Of a DNA stretch of 64,000 nucleotides, positions 11,158-23,491 are shown piece by piece. The DNA lies in contig VJWM01000250.1 in assembly GCA_010909165.1 (NCBI GenBank), forward strand, positions 62,001 through 126,000, in the 5' to 3' direction. Position 1 is the stretch's first letter, and each line of letters begins with the position of its first letter. The DNA is from Anthoceros angustus (taxonomy: Eukaryota > Streptophyta > Anthocerotopsida > Anthocerotales > Anthocerotaceae). Below the pieces are notes generated by a model. That model was not told where the DNA came from. It was given only the letters and a program-made list of their open reading frames with translations, and did not search any database. The position numbers and the translations under genes were made by a program.

Positions 11158-12096
11158 TCACTTGACATGTGCCCGTATGTTGCACTTCAACCCCGCGCAT
11201 AATGAACAAGTTGAGAACCTGTTGGACTTTGGTATCTTAACACGCTTGAAATTCTGAGCCCACAACCGCAAGAAGTATGCATAGAAACAAACCGTAGTCC
11301 TTTCTGCTCCATTCCAATCTTGTACTGTGTCCACAACTCGAGTCACGTGAAAGTGTCTGGTAGGTTATATACCTCCACATTCGGCAACCGCTCTGCTAAG
11401 TGGAGGAAAGTGGAGTCCATCCAGGCAATTGCACCCAAAGCATGGGAGGATTGCACACGAGGGCTAGCCTTGTTCGCATCCCAAGGTGCATCTACAAGGA
11501 CCCTATGCTTCAACTCCTCGTACCTTGCCGATCCTATCATGTAAATGCAAGGCCTTTAACAGACATTGCATTGGAACACTGTCCCATGAGGTGAGTATAA
11601 ACCTTGTCTCTTGTTTTGGCCGAAATTAGGGCGCTAAAGATGCGAAAGGTCTCTGCTCGCCGCCCCATCCTCAAGAACTCCGTTGCTCTTGGAAAGCTTC
11701 TTTCGTAAACTTGGGGATGCATAGTTTGTTGCAACAAGGCTTGCGAAATCTTCACCGATATCTCCTCGCTCTTCTTAAGCGCGCCGCCCGCCAACACAAA
11801 ACCCGCATCATGCTAGGTTGTAATGTCTCAAAAAGGCTTGGGATGGTATGTGATGGCATTGCCACCCACTCCTCGTAATTAATTGGAGGTGTCGAAATAC
11901 ATCCCGGCCTCTCCATTGGGAGCTCCCCATGTCCACCACACGTCAGGTTGAACAATCCCAGCGTGCGCTCATCATTCCTTCTTATGCCACGGCGATCCTC
12001 CTCGTGCAGGACTTTTTGCATGGCTGAGTACATGTTCAAGTTCCTTGAAGTTGGGGGTACAATCTGGGGCATACGGAATGGTGAGTCCTTCGCCAC
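11158..12096 (-). pseudogene. Unidentified TE-like protein, frameshifted
   Basis: Four adjacent minus-strand frames (12,096-11,752, 11,797-11,537, 11,540-11,343, 11,346-11,158) read as pieces of one protein of about 300 residues, the last pieces overlapping by a few bases as expected after frameshifts. Composition is that of a globular protein (NLTCGGHGELPMERPG; VCFYAYFLRLWAQNFKRVK). I do not recognise the family. It sits among other minus-strand TE frames (14 kb, 17-19 kb) and may be another part of the same element type. Confidence 0.35.
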
Positions 12097-13900
12097 CAGG
12101 ACTGCACTGACAACATAGCATTACGGACGAACACATGACACCACATTGACCGACAAATTAGCAAGAACGCAAAGATGTGACAACAATGAATGCGAATCCC
12201 TACTCGATGGCGCGGGAAGCAAGATGGAGCAGGCCCCCATTCCGATCGTGGGTGCCAGTGGTGCTTGCCTCTCTTCTGAGTCGGGAATCAAGTACTCTCA
12301 TGAACTCGGAAGCATCATCTCCTTCCGCACTTCATCTCCGGAGCAGGACTACGAACATGTTGACGAATGCCAATTGAGCGCAAGCTAGGCGATAATGCTT
12401 ACCAAGCGGTGAACAAAAAGCATTACCTCGGCCGCCTCTTGGTGCGTGCACAGCATGGTTGCGATGTTGTAGGCTCGGAAGGTGCCAATCTCGTCCTCCA
12501 CAGGACTGCAATGAGCTTCGGCTCTTTGTTCATCCCCGTCCTCAAAAGAGTCGGAAGGTCGTTAAAATAGGAAATGAGTGATTGGAGAATCCTACACAGA
12601 TACGCTACAGCCAATGTGCTCTTGCCGGAACTAATGACGGCGCAAAAAAGCTATGCCGCATGGTACGTTAGGACCGCTTCATTTATTCAAAAACGACGGC
12701 TGGAACATCAGGGTTACTCGGGCGTGATGAACGCGGGTTTCTTAAGGTCCAGTTCCCAATTAGGGTTTAATGAGAGCCGCACTGTCCTCCTCGGTTTCAA
12801 GCCGAGTTACGATACGCCGGCGACAGCAGGTGTAAGGAGGCTCTGCGTGGAACATTTGGTGTTTGAGGCTGGCGTATGTCTGTTGGAATTCTCGTGGAGG
12901 GCGCCATCGCACCGCAAGCTCCCCAGCGTTTTCTCGTGCTCATCGACGGAGAGGTGTCTTTCTTCCCAAAGTGGATTTGGTCCTCAAGTTCTGGATTTGA
13001 TGATGCTTGTTGGGCGCGGACATGGCGGCGGACCTTGAAGCAAAAAGGACTGCCGGACATTGGACCGCCACATGGTGCCCCTCTTGGAAGCCCGAAGAAA
13101 GGAAGAAAGCAGAAGGATGCGAAGTTGTGTAGAAGATCCACCAGTTCGGGTCTTGGCTGGGAGCCAATCACTGCGGCCGGAGGAGCATGTTGTTGGGGAG
13201 GCGGGAGAGGAGGAACAAAAGGTCGGCAGTACGCAAGGCAAGCACGACCAAGGCGGGCGGTGTGGAGAAGCGTGGTATATCCGGGCGGCGATGCGGGGAG
13301 TTCAGACCAAACCCATCCCCCACGTATGTGGAGGCAGTGCGGCTCGAGGCACACACAAACCGGCTTGAGGACACGGTGCTTGGAGCAAGATTGGATTTTG
13401 ACACAAGCGAAGCCGGATGAAGACAATGTAGTGTGGACTCCCATCAAGCTATGGATTTTGGGTATAACGGCGCTCATAAACCAAAGAGCAAGAGCGAGTG
13501 GGTTTTGTGGGCAACTATGGATGCGAGCCAAGGAGATCCTGAAGTCCGACTTCTTTGCACATCACGGCCGTATGAATTTGAGGCCTGCCGCTCACACATG
13601 AGATGATTACTGTCTTTGTGTTGAAACTAGCATGCTTGCACGAGAAGAAGTGTGAGCCAAAACAACTCTTATACTTTCCGGGAGGCTTTGCGAGAATGTA
13701 ATGTAAAGATACATTTTCATGTGGTTGCGAATGTTTAGTGCTGGTAAGATGCAGGAGGCGGATCGATGCACCGGTCTTCCTTGGCGTCGAGCCAAGGGTA
13801 GTCTCATCATCCAAGATCACCACCTGTGGTGAAGCACTCCCTTGCTCCACCTTGGGTTCCTCCTCGCCTTCTTCACCTTCTTTGGGAGAGGGACCCTGTC
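12097..13900. other. TE-derived, no resolvable gene
   Basis: Two long frames overlap head to head (12,797-13,531 minus, 244 codons; 12,876-13,601 plus, 241 codons). A third plus frame (13,187-13,420) has better protein-like composition. None matches a known domain and none has visible control signals. I record the stretch as ambiguous decayed TE sequence. Confidence 0.3.
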
Positions 13901-13919
13901 ATCCCTCAGAGGGACCACT

Positions 13920-14537
13920 TCAAACGGCTGGTAAGACTCCTCCAGCTCTTCTTCCGTCGAGTAACCCATGTGCCCCCCACAACTGCACAAGGTAAGTACT
14001 CAAATGGCTATGCCTCGCCCCCTCATTGTCCACAATGTTTGGCCTCTGACTTGTCTCGGTGATGCTCATAGGCCCTTGACATGGTTGTCCCCAGTCGGTG
14101 AGCTCCTTGCTTGACTTCCACATGAAATGAAAGAATGCCTTGCTTGAAGTAGGTGGTTGGTGAGTCAGCAAAACTATCCTTGTAAAAGCTTCCACTTGAG
14201 GTCGCAATCTTATCATCCTCCGGCCATTCAGCGTCTTGGCGTCTATCCCTCCGATGAGCATCTTTGAGAGCTTCCTCGGAAGGTCGACCACTGCTCTTTT
14301 CCATCTTCATTCCTCTCGTGGGAGCCACCATCACTCTCGGTTTCGGCCTCCCATATACCTTCGAATGTCTTTGGAATGTCCATCCCGGATCATCGCACGT
14401 TCCTCTCCGTCAGTCCTCTGTTTCTCCCTCCGTCGATTCGGTTTTGCAGACTCAACCAATTCCACATTAGAATAGGCCCAATGCCTATCGTAAACCTTTG
14501 GAGCTGCACATTTTCGTCGTGACCCCGAAAATCCCAT
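13920..14537 (-). pseudogene. Second, more broken copy of the 17.4-19.6-kb TE frame
   Basis: Pieces in different minus-strand frames align with the better-preserved frame at 18,631-19,575: DRHWAYSNVELVE versus GRQWAYTNLELIE, YEHHRDK versus YIHHREK, and NIVDNEGARHSHL followed by YLVQLWGAHGLL versus NSVDEEGPRPCYL followed by YLVHLWEIEGLL. The order is conserved. Several frameshifts separate the pieces. Same family, same strand, about 4.5 kb apart. Confidence 0.55.
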
Positions 14538-14539
14538 AA

Positions 14540-17400
14540 GTCTCTGGAGGAGACTTGCAGCTGGCTACAAAATCCTGGCCCCTCCTTCTCGGCGGATCCG
14601 GGCTTCTCCTTCACGCTTTTTCTTCTTCTTCTCCTTGTTGGCAGGCTCCCTCCTTTCTTTGGGCGCCTTGCGCACTCCTCCGGGGCATTGCAGCGTCTTC
14701 ATCTTCAACCCACTGGGCGGTCGATCTTCTCCAAAAATCCTTCTGCATACATCGGTCTTTCTCCTCTCGAGTTCTCTTCTAAGTGTTCTCTTGTACTCCT
14801 CCGACGCCTCCACTCCGTCCTTGAGTCCTCGACCAACTCAAATGAGCTAAACACTCCCCTCTACTTACATATATAGGGTGAGGAGGATTTTCCACACCCA
14901 AAGGCCAAGGCGAAATTTCCCTGTCCAAGGCCAAGGACCTTTTCCCCTTGAGCGTTAGAATTCCTCAACCACGAAGGCCAAGGAAGAATTTTCGCTGTTC
15001 AATTCCCAAAGTCAAGGAAGAAAAATCGTGAGACATGCAAAAGGTCGACCCGCCGCATGACCCTAACCGCCGGTTTGCCTTCCGCTGTCAGAAACCCTCA
15101 GAAGGCCAAGGGCGGCTGATTTCCTCCTCCGCCAAGGATGATTTCTCTATATATGCATGCGCTCCCTCCTTAGTGTTGCGCCTCTTCTTCCTCTCGCGCG
15201 CTTTGTCTGTCGCACCACCTCCAACCCTTTGTCTGGAATTTCGCTGACCACACGAAGAGCCTCCTCTGTGCGTCTTCCGGTGGGTAAGAACCTTACTCCT
15301 GCATGTCCGGGTGCAGGCGGGGGCGTGACTGGCGCCGCCACTAGGCACACCAACCCTCCTCCTTGGCAGGTTCGGCCTTCCGCGAACCTCCCTCCTTTCT
15401 AACCGTTGGACCCGTTTTGAAGCCCGTTTTTCCTCCTTTCTGTCCGTCCAGTCGGGGGACCGCAAACCTGTCCGCCCGCTTCTCCACTTGCCACTTCTCG
15501 TTGCTGTCTTCTCGTCAATGATCTGTTGGTGAGAAAAAGAAAAAAAAGAAAAATAAAACCTAACTAATATGAACAAAACTAAGAGGCATCCGCCCCTCTT
15601 CTAACCGTGGACCCAAAATTTGGCGTTCCACAAGAGGGTAGGCAAAAATTGATGACTTTTCACCTCCACTAGGGATGAAAGGGTATGGCGGAGATTCTCA
15701 CATGGGCGCAGGTTGAACTCGGTGACATAAAATTTTTGCCATCAAGGCATCACTTGCAGCTAAGACTTGGAGAAATCAAATGGAAGGGCCCAATCCATGG
15801 GGCGATAAATATGGATGGGTTTTAAGTTCCAAAGTATGAGGAGCCAGGCGGCGAGGAGTGTGATTTTGGATCACTCCGCCCACTAACAAAATCACAGGAA
15901 CTATGGGATGTGAAATTGATGCGGGTTTTTGAAATCCGAGGTTATGCCGGGGCCAAGCGAGACGCCACAAGAGAAATGGGTCAAAGCATTCACGAAAATC
16001 GCAATAATTGATCCTGGATTCGAGGTAGCGGTATGGCGGCGGCGCCGTCGGTGGATGGTGCGAAGGGAAAGCGGCGGATGGAGAAGAAGGGATCACGAAG
16101 GTGATTGAACGGAAGAAGCAGGCCGTGAAGTTAGCGGGAGACAAAGACAGCGAGGATGGGGAAACAGCAGGAGGAGGAAGCGGAGAGGGTGAAAGGACAT
16201 GGAAAACAACATACGGTGGCGGATGCCACAACGCCAGTCACTAGGAGGAGGCCAATCGAATTTGACACATTTGACGATGAAATCTTGAACAGCGTCTGTG
16301 AAAGTTTCAAGAACAAGGGGCGGCATAAAGTACACCGTGCCACATTGGAGGCGAGTCACGAACCGAGCACAGCGGTGACTCAAAGTGCATAAGTGCGAGG
16401 GAAAGACAAAGCGAAAAGGTCGAAGGTGAGCCATGACCAAATTTATATGTCCACATGCATGTCATGTGCGTTGTGGGGTTGATGTGGATTCTTTCTCACG
16501 CGCGAGCTGTGCACAATGTGCATGAGGCAATGGCATTCATGAGCGCCGGGAAAAAGGCGGGCGGACAAACCCTCGAGGACGAAGCGAAAAGAGCGAAAAG
16601 AAAAGCGTCATGAGCGATACTGAGGTGATACCCGGTGATTATGATTAGTGCTTGGATGCACATACCTCGAGGTCCGTGTTGGGTGAACCCATTGCAAACT
16701 TCGTGTGATCGATACGTGATAGTATAGTACATGCAGTTTTGTGAATTTATATGTATTCTGTTTAGAGCCATCTATAAAATGCAGCGGTATAAATTCGATA
16801 AATCATGCGAGAATATAATGTGTGGCGGACATTGTACATGCCACATGGCAAGTTCACACATGTCGGGAGAGGCGTCAAAACCGGTGGAAACCGAAACCTT
16901 TAGAATTCAAAATAAAAACTCGGCTCGCGCGGTTCAAAAGCGCAGACGCGGTGAACATGAGGCGACACACGTCCAACACCACAGATGAGCATTATGACAC
17001 CGGTTAGAAACATTGACAAACCGGGTTCACAAAGCCTCAAGACCTTACCCGCACCCCCACTCATAGTGTAAAATTGGTTGTCACGGTCTTCGTGTTAAGG
17101 TTTATTCTGATTCTTAGGTCCGTGAGACCCGGATGCCTTGTGTAACAAAGCCATCGTTTACGTAACAAGAAGGCAATATTCCGTAATACTGCAGCATAAC
17201 AAACAACGCTGTTTCTAGTAGTGGTGGTCACCTACCGTGGTAGGGTGACCCCCTGTGAGGGCGGGCTGTCCCCCCTCCTTGCTCTCCCCGCCATCTTCCC
17301 TTCTTGGCGTCGCGGTCGCTCCTCCATCCTCCGACTCCCCAGATTCTTCGGAGTCCATGTCACTCGTGGCCTCATCAAAATCTAAGGCCTCCGGCTGCAC
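14540..17400. other. TE-derived DNA with a possible promoter, no gene resolved
   Basis: Mixed GC-rich and AT-rich sequence. A TATA-like CTATATATGC at about 15,147 and another (ACATATATAG) near 14,867 sit in front of pyrimidine-rich tracts, as in LTR promoters. A short plus frame at 16,156-16,392 (RRPIEFDTFDDEILNSVCES) looks protein-like but has no family. Nothing else is supportable. Confidence 0.3.
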
Positions 17401-17403
17401 CTG

Positions 17404-19575
17404 CTACAGCTCCTTCCTGTCATCATCATGAGGACCCAATGTCCTCCTCTTGGCCAAACGCAATATCTCGTTGTTGGCCTTCAATATCCGGTTCTGAAGA
17501 TGGGCACCCAGACTATGATATTGCATTTGGAGATCATCCAACTCCGTGGGCCACTCTCCATCTTCACACCTACCCTTGTAGGCGTCCCTTGAGGTGGTCA
17601 ATTCCCCCACCTTCACATGGAGGGTCTCATTCTCCTCCCTTGTTTCTCTTAGCTGGTTAGCCAATTTTGCCTGAAGGGCATAATCTGCCCAAAATCTCCT
17701 CTTCCTCACCACCAGTATCCTATGTACCACTTTCTTGTGGTACTCCTGCTCCTGGGACCTTCTCCGCTCCAGGTCCGCTAATTGCTGTGCAAGCCCTTCC
17801 CTTTCCGCTTGCCACACGCTCTTCCCGCGGTCCAACTCCTGCAGTTGCTGGTCTTGCGACTCCAGCTCCGCGCGCTTCTCTTCCAAGTTGTACCGGGTCC
17901 TCCGCAACTCTTCTTCCATGTCCCGGATTTTTATGGCTTGAGTAGCCATCACTTGCTCCTGCGCCTCCACTTGTTGAGTCGCCTCCTTCTCTCTTCCTAG
18001 AGCCTAGGCCTTGCTCTTCCTTTCCTGCTCTAGGTGGGCAAAATGCTCCTCCGCCTTTTGCCGCCATGAGTCCCGTTGGGTAGTTGCTCGGACAGCTCTC
18101 TCTTCGGTTTGAGCCAACCTTCCCTCCAAGACCTTCTCTGCGCGCCGCTGATCCACAAGGTCGCGCTGGAGTTTCTCCACAACCTTCTCCAACTTGGCTG
18201 CCTTCTCATCGGACTCCATGGCCTCCAATTGCCATTTGGTCCCTGCTCTCCTCTCTGTCATCTCTTGGGCCTTATTCGCCCGAATTTCCTCCTGTCATGC
18301 CCATAGGGTGGCTGTTAATTCCCTAGCCGCCTTCAAATCCACTCGGCTGAGTGCCTCGCAAGCACTCAGCAAATCTCCTAGGGGCCCAAATTCTGCCCCT
18401 GCTAGCCTCTTGCTGGACATTTCCAGCCTTCCCACACTCCTCGGGCCATCGCGCGGCGGCGTAGGCCCTCGTACCGTCGCCCCATCCGCTCTCCCGCCCG
18501 GTAGCGGTGACAGGTCTGGGCGCCGCCCGCGCGGCGCTTGCCCTTCCTTCCTCTTCCCTAGCGTAGAGGCTGCTTGCCTCCGTGGGGTGCTGCCTGCGGT
18601 GGGCAGAACCCCCGCGGTAGTCTGCTTACCTCATGGTAGGGTGGCGCCTACGTCCCTGCAGGTGGGTTGCCTCCCGGGGTAGGCTCCGAGTGCCTCTTCC
18701 CTAGGCACCCACGAAATGGTGGGGACTCCTCCCACCCTTGGGGCTGTCACCCCTACCGTGGTAGTCTGCCCCTCATAGACTACCACTTGGCCCTCTATGG
18801 CCGAATCCTGTTCCTCTTGTGGGGGAAAAGCCTCCCACTCCGGCAACCTTGTTGCCTCCACCTCCTCCGCTCTCGGTCCTGGAGTCCTTGTGGAGGTTTG
18901 TCCTCCCATGGTCTTCCTTAGAGCAAAGGGCAAGGGCCGCTCTAAGCTCGGTTGGAGGTGTATAATCTCGAAAGGATGCCAAGCATCCTCAAGCTCCTTG
19001 CTGGTTAGGAGCCCCTCTATCTCCCACAAATGCACCAAATAGGTGATGAGGTAACATGGCCTTGGCCCTTCTTCATCCACCGAGTTCGGCCTAAGGAGCT
19101 TCTCTCTGTGATGGATGTAGGCCTCATACATGATGGTGCCCCAGTCCGGCTTGGCTCCTCGCGAAATCTTGCACAGAAATTGGAGGAAATTGGTGCTGAA
19201 GTAAGAGGTCCGTTGGTAATTTACCAACCCCAACACAATCTTAGCAAAGAGCCTCCACTTCAGCTCCTTGATGTTGTCCGTCTTCCAGCCATTCTTAGCG
19301 CGGGCCTTCACTCCTCCGTCCATCATGTCTAGGACCTCCTAAGGAATTTCGGAGAGGGAAATCCTCTTCCCTCCATTTGTCCTCTCGAGGAGAGCATTCA
19401 CAGGCTCTCCTCCTCCGATCTCCATACACTGTCGAATACTCGAAGCCCCGTGGCCAGACGGGCCCAAAACATTCCTCTCCGGCAATGCGGCAAGGGCTGC
19501 TTCCGATTGATGGAGGTTGATGTAACACTCCTCAATCAATTCCAAATTGGTGTAGGCCCATTGGCGGCCATACAA
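17404..19575 (-). pseudogene. Long coiled-coil TE-associated protein, four internal stops
   Basis: One minus-strand frame of about 724 codons runs from ATG at 19,575 to the stop at 17,404, with no frameshift but four internal stops: TAG 19,339-19,341, TGA 18,631-18,633, TGA 18,295-18,297, TAG 18,004-18,006. The N-terminal third is globular (RLFAKIVLGLVNYQ, YLVHLWEIEGLL); the middle is Pro/Gly-rich linker; the last ~280 residues are a strong heptad-type coiled coil rich in Glu, Arg, Gln and Lys (KLEKVVEKLQRDLVDQRRAE). I do not recognise a family. A second broken copy at 13,920-14,537 on the same strand argues for a mobile element protein rather than a host gene. All four stops are TAG or TGA, consistent with C-to-T decay of CAG or CGA codons. 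Confidence 0.5.
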
Positions 19576-19579
19576 CCCT

Positions 19580-20540
19580 CAATTGTGCCCGCAAATATAA
19601 TCACATGGTTTAGTCCCACAGACTGCAATCGATGAATGAAAAAAAGTGTGCGGCAACTGGTTCCCGCCAACATATCGCACAGAAAAACATGCCCGCAGGG
19701 CTCATCGTATGTTGCCTGTTCGTATGCCGCAATGCCGAGCGCGCAACTACCACCACACTCCCCACATGTCCTTCCGCATGTAATGGAAAAAGGCTTGAAC
19801 ATTGGAAGTTATTAAGCATGTGAAGTCTACAATGGCACACACAGAACAGCCACAACCAAAATCCTATCATGGGCCTAGACTCTTTTCAGAAATATGTACT
19901 ACGCTTGGAAATGTGCACTCCAAACTATAGGAATTGAGCTTCATGCATAACCTTACCAATTGCCCGTCGAAGATGACCTAACATTCAGAGGGTTTCCTAC
20001 TCTTTGCCAGACTCCACGCCATCATCTTCGTTGGGCACGACATCATAACCATCATCTTCACTGTCCTTGGTGGCACTTTGACTCGCTGGTTGAATAAAGC
20101 CTCGCAATTCAATAAACTTATCCTTGATTGCCTTCTTATCCACAGCGTACAAATGTTTCTGCCGTCAAGTTGAACTCATAATAGAGGATGACCGTTTAGT
20201 GAACAAAAACCTCTACTTACACGACAGTCTATTTATACGACAGTCTCAAAGTAATGCTATGCTTCACGTTTTGGCGGGTAGCTGAACATGCCCATATATT
20301 CTTTGAGAGCATGCACATAATGCAGCTGAATGAATGAATGAAAATAGGTCCATAAGTATTTTGGAAAATGTGTGCAACCATGGCATGAGAGGAGTTTCAA
20401 TATCGTACACATCCATAAAGAGAAACTGGTGCGCCTTCCTAACAAGCCTTGTACATGGGCGCCGGTAATGCCCTTCTAACAAGCCTTGCCCATGGGCGCC
20501 GGCCGGCGCCGCCCATCATGTTCTTCTCATGGGTTGCCAT
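19580..20540. other. No gene seen
   Basis: Short conflicting frames only. A near-duplicate word, AACAAGCCTTG(T/C)...CATGGGCGCCGG, occurs twice at about 20,440-20,505. Confidence 0.4.
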
Positions 20541-20548
20541 TGTTAAAA

Positions 20549-20791
20549 TGTTAAAATCCTAGCAGTAGGATTGTGCATCCCTTGCATCTAGTCTAGCATG
20601 ATTGAGATGCTACATTCTCGAAGATATTTTGTGGTATTCTCTCTATGTCAAAATGTATACAAAGTCGTCTTAAATAGTGTTTGTGGGTGTCTCTTAGAAG
20701 AGGCACACCGTTCGTAATTACTAATTACTCTTAGTTCGATCTAATACTAGTTGAATGCGATTCTACAGACAGTTATCCATTGTTTTTAACA
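20549..20791 (-). repeat. 3' LTR (element on minus strand)
   Basis: 243 bp; TGTTA...TAACA ends; preceded on the plus strand by TAAAA. Adjacent internal purine tract AAGAGGGAG (20,792-20,800, minus strand) marks it as the 3' LTR. Confidence 0.85.
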
Positions 20792-21389
20792 CTCCCTCTT
20801 AATTTGGGCGTAACCTACGTAATGGGAGCTATCTCCCATGGGCCTTGATGCTCCTCTTTGGTGCGCTCCCTCAAGGCTAAGGAAAGCTGGCAAGCCGTCT
20901 TAAGTGCAGCCTTTGAATAGGCACAAGTCGGGACTTGTGGTCTGGAAAAATGCATGACCCCTTGAAACAAGCATCTCAAGATCGCCTTGCTTGGTGAGTC
21001 ATCGAGATCAAGTTCTTGCCCATTTGCGGGACGAGGAGCCACAGGCTCCAAGGTAAGCAAGAACCATCCTTGAGAGGAAATTCGCAAGTGCCTTGTCCCA
21101 TGATTGGCGGCTAGATCTACTCAATTCATCACGGTAACACCCTTTCCTTGAGAGGATGAGTATTGACTTGGTGAGCAGTACGTCGTTGCATCGTGGGCGG
21201 TGGCTCCTTGTCCGATACCACCCGCATCCTTATGCAACTCGGTGTTGAGGCAAACCATAAGTATCTTTACGGTTTTCTCTCCGTTGTCTTTGGCGCTCCC
21301 TTTAAGCACCAGCAGCCCGGCACTTGTCGGCGCAGCTCTCCGGCCTCTTTCTTGCGGCACTCGTGCCCAATGGCGCGACTCCGATTCGA

Positions 21390-22190
21390 TTACCTCGGCG
21401 AGGAGGCGGAGGTTGAGTCACCTTTAGGGGTGAAGTTCGCCTTGCCCTTGAATTCCTCCCGGGCTTGAAGTGGGTGGGCGCCTGCGCATCGGGCTTGGAC
21501 CCTCCTGCTGAGAGGCGGCTCTGCTCCTGGTCTGAGCACCAATAATATCTTCCTTTGTGAGGGTGGAGGTGTACGACTTACCATGAGTCGATACCAACAT
21601 CTGGTCACGAAGTTGTGGTAAGGCGGTGGTAAACTCATTAGCTGTCGGTGACATCGGTCTCCGACATGGTTGAGCCAAGGGAGGCGAGTTGCCCTCGCGG
21701 TGTCACGAACCGAGGTGTGGGCGAAATCGCATCGGTCTCCTTCATCCTCAAGGAGTTGAATTCTCGCCGCATAATCGGTTAGAACATTGTTAACATTGTA
21801 GGTGTTAGACAAGCTGGTCCCGGATTAGAAGCCTCCGTGAGGAACTCACGCTAGGCACCGGGCTTGAGTCGAGTCCGTGATGGGGAGGGGTGCAATCCCA
21901 TTCAAGTAGTCCCATCGTTCAATATCGGCGATGGGGAGGTGTGGGTGAAGAGTTAGGCTTGGAAGGGTCGTCAACAATCTTCAAACACCTCGACCTATCG
22001 ATATGGACTTCATGCGAACTCGCCACAGGGTAGTGTTGGCCATTGAATCTATCTTTCTCTTTGATCTGGTCGGTGAAGCGGTACTACTCCACAGGGAGGA
22101 AATCTTGCTAGCCATGGGAGGCGATGGCGTCGGCAGCGAGTTGAAGTGTTGTATAAGTTGATTCACCACGTCTACGTAAGTTGTGGTCAT
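21390..22190 (-). pseudogene. Broken copia gag
   Basis: Three minus-strand frames contain gag-like motifs in the right order: TTLWRVRMKSISIGRG (22,190-21,981), VLTDYAARIQLLEDEGD and LPPPYHNFVT (21,812-21,390), and TSTLTKEDIIGA in a shifted frame (21,678-21,424). This is the UBN2/copia gag pattern (substrate-like LW..M, LPxxY, LTxExxxxxL). Frameshifts join the pieces; no intact protein. Confidence 0.6.
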
Positions 22191-22461
22191 AAAACTTCAA
22201 GTTGAATCCTCGTCGCGGGTTGTTGGTGTGGCGGTGAACAAAGGAATCTCTCCTCCACAGTCTTGAGCAAAAGATCCTTGAAGAAAACAATATCCCCTCT
22301 TGCTTGCTTTTAGCGCTCTCCACTTTCTTCTCTCCTTTGTTTTCTTTTTATTTGTGTTCCACTGGGCTTGCTTCCTTGCTCCTTCTCTCTTTATTCTTCT
22401 CTTTATTTGGTGAGGATTTGCCTTTATACTTCTGTCAGAATTATTTAAGTATACACGAAAA

Positions 22462-22550
22462 CCAAAGTGAGTTGGTATAGTGGTTGGTCGTTCCCCTAGG
22501 GGCCTGGAGTCATGGTTCGATCCCCGTTGGTGCGTCTGTTTGAGTTTTTT
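22462..22550 (+). other. tRNA-like sequence (SINE head or tRNA relic)
   Basis: Contains an A-box-like TTGGTATAGTGGTTGG and a perfect B-box GGTTCGATCCC about 40 bp later, and is followed by a T6 run (22,545-22,550) that could end Pol III transcription. The bases ACCAA upstream can pair with TTGGT downstream as an acceptor stem, but the anticodon and T stems pair poorly. Most like a tRNA-Asp-type SINE head, lying inside the leader of the LTR element. Confidence 0.35.
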
Positions 22551-23491
22551 GCGAATAATAGGGCCCTTGGATTAATGTCCCCCTTACGGCAACAGCAGCA
22601 CCGATTGGTGGCGCGCCCGTCGCGTCGAGGCAGCGCCCGTCGCGTCGAGGCAGCGCCGTGCAAGTGCGCCCGGCTGATCTTGGCCGGTTGGGTCGCGGCG
22701 CGATCCTCCTGCTGCCGGGGTGCCCGCGACGTGAGTCCGTCGCAATCTCGGTGCGCTCTAAAGGGTGCAGGCGCGGTTTCGGGAGCTGCGGTGCCTTTGG
22801 GTGGAATCTTCACGGAGCCTCGGCGGCGGCGCTCCCGGCCGGATCAGCGAGCGCGCTTGCTTGGATCGGCTGCGAGTCCGAAATTAGGCGTGTGCGGAAC
22901 TAGATTGGTAGAGGCGGCGCTTCACACAGCGGATCGCGTCGGGTGGAGATCGCCGTCCTCCACCCAGCCAGTGGGGCAGGAGGCGGTGCTGGCGCCCGCT
23001 CTGGGCGTCCTCGGTGGGCGCCGTGCCGGATTGCTGATCAATCTTGCTCTAGGCTCGCGACGCCTCGCCATGGCACCACGGTCTGCGGGGCGAAAATAGC
23101 GAATCTGAGGAGGAGGAGGCCCGTGCCTCTCCCTCGTGTTTTGGTTTGAAGCCATTCCACCGCAGCTATATTTTGTAGGGGGACCACAGATTAATAAGCC
23201 ACACAGGTGATGGGCGGATGCCATTGGAACTCGGGGTTAAGTGCCCGGTGTCGGATCGAACTAAGATGGGGCCAAGGCCTCCCATTCTAGATTCATTTTG
23301 ATCCGTTTTTTTTTTTGCTCTCTATGCTAGCTGGCTGGGATGAGAGTCATCCTGCCCCTATCTAAATTATGGGAAGAAAAGGCAACTATGACAATAGTCG
23401 GTGTGTGCGGAGTGGCGCGAGGCACTCTCGGGGTTGACTTGTCGGCGAGAGGAAGAAACTAGGCTCCGGTCGGAGACTAAGCTCGATACCA

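Noticed and set aside
12797-13601. Two ~240-codon frames head to head
   Set aside because: They overlap almost fully, neither matches a family, and I cannot tell which if any was coding.
22512-23099. 195-codon Arg/Gly/Ala-rich plus frame inside the LTR element
   Set aside because: GC-rich leader of a minus-strand element; composition explains the open frame and no domain is visible.
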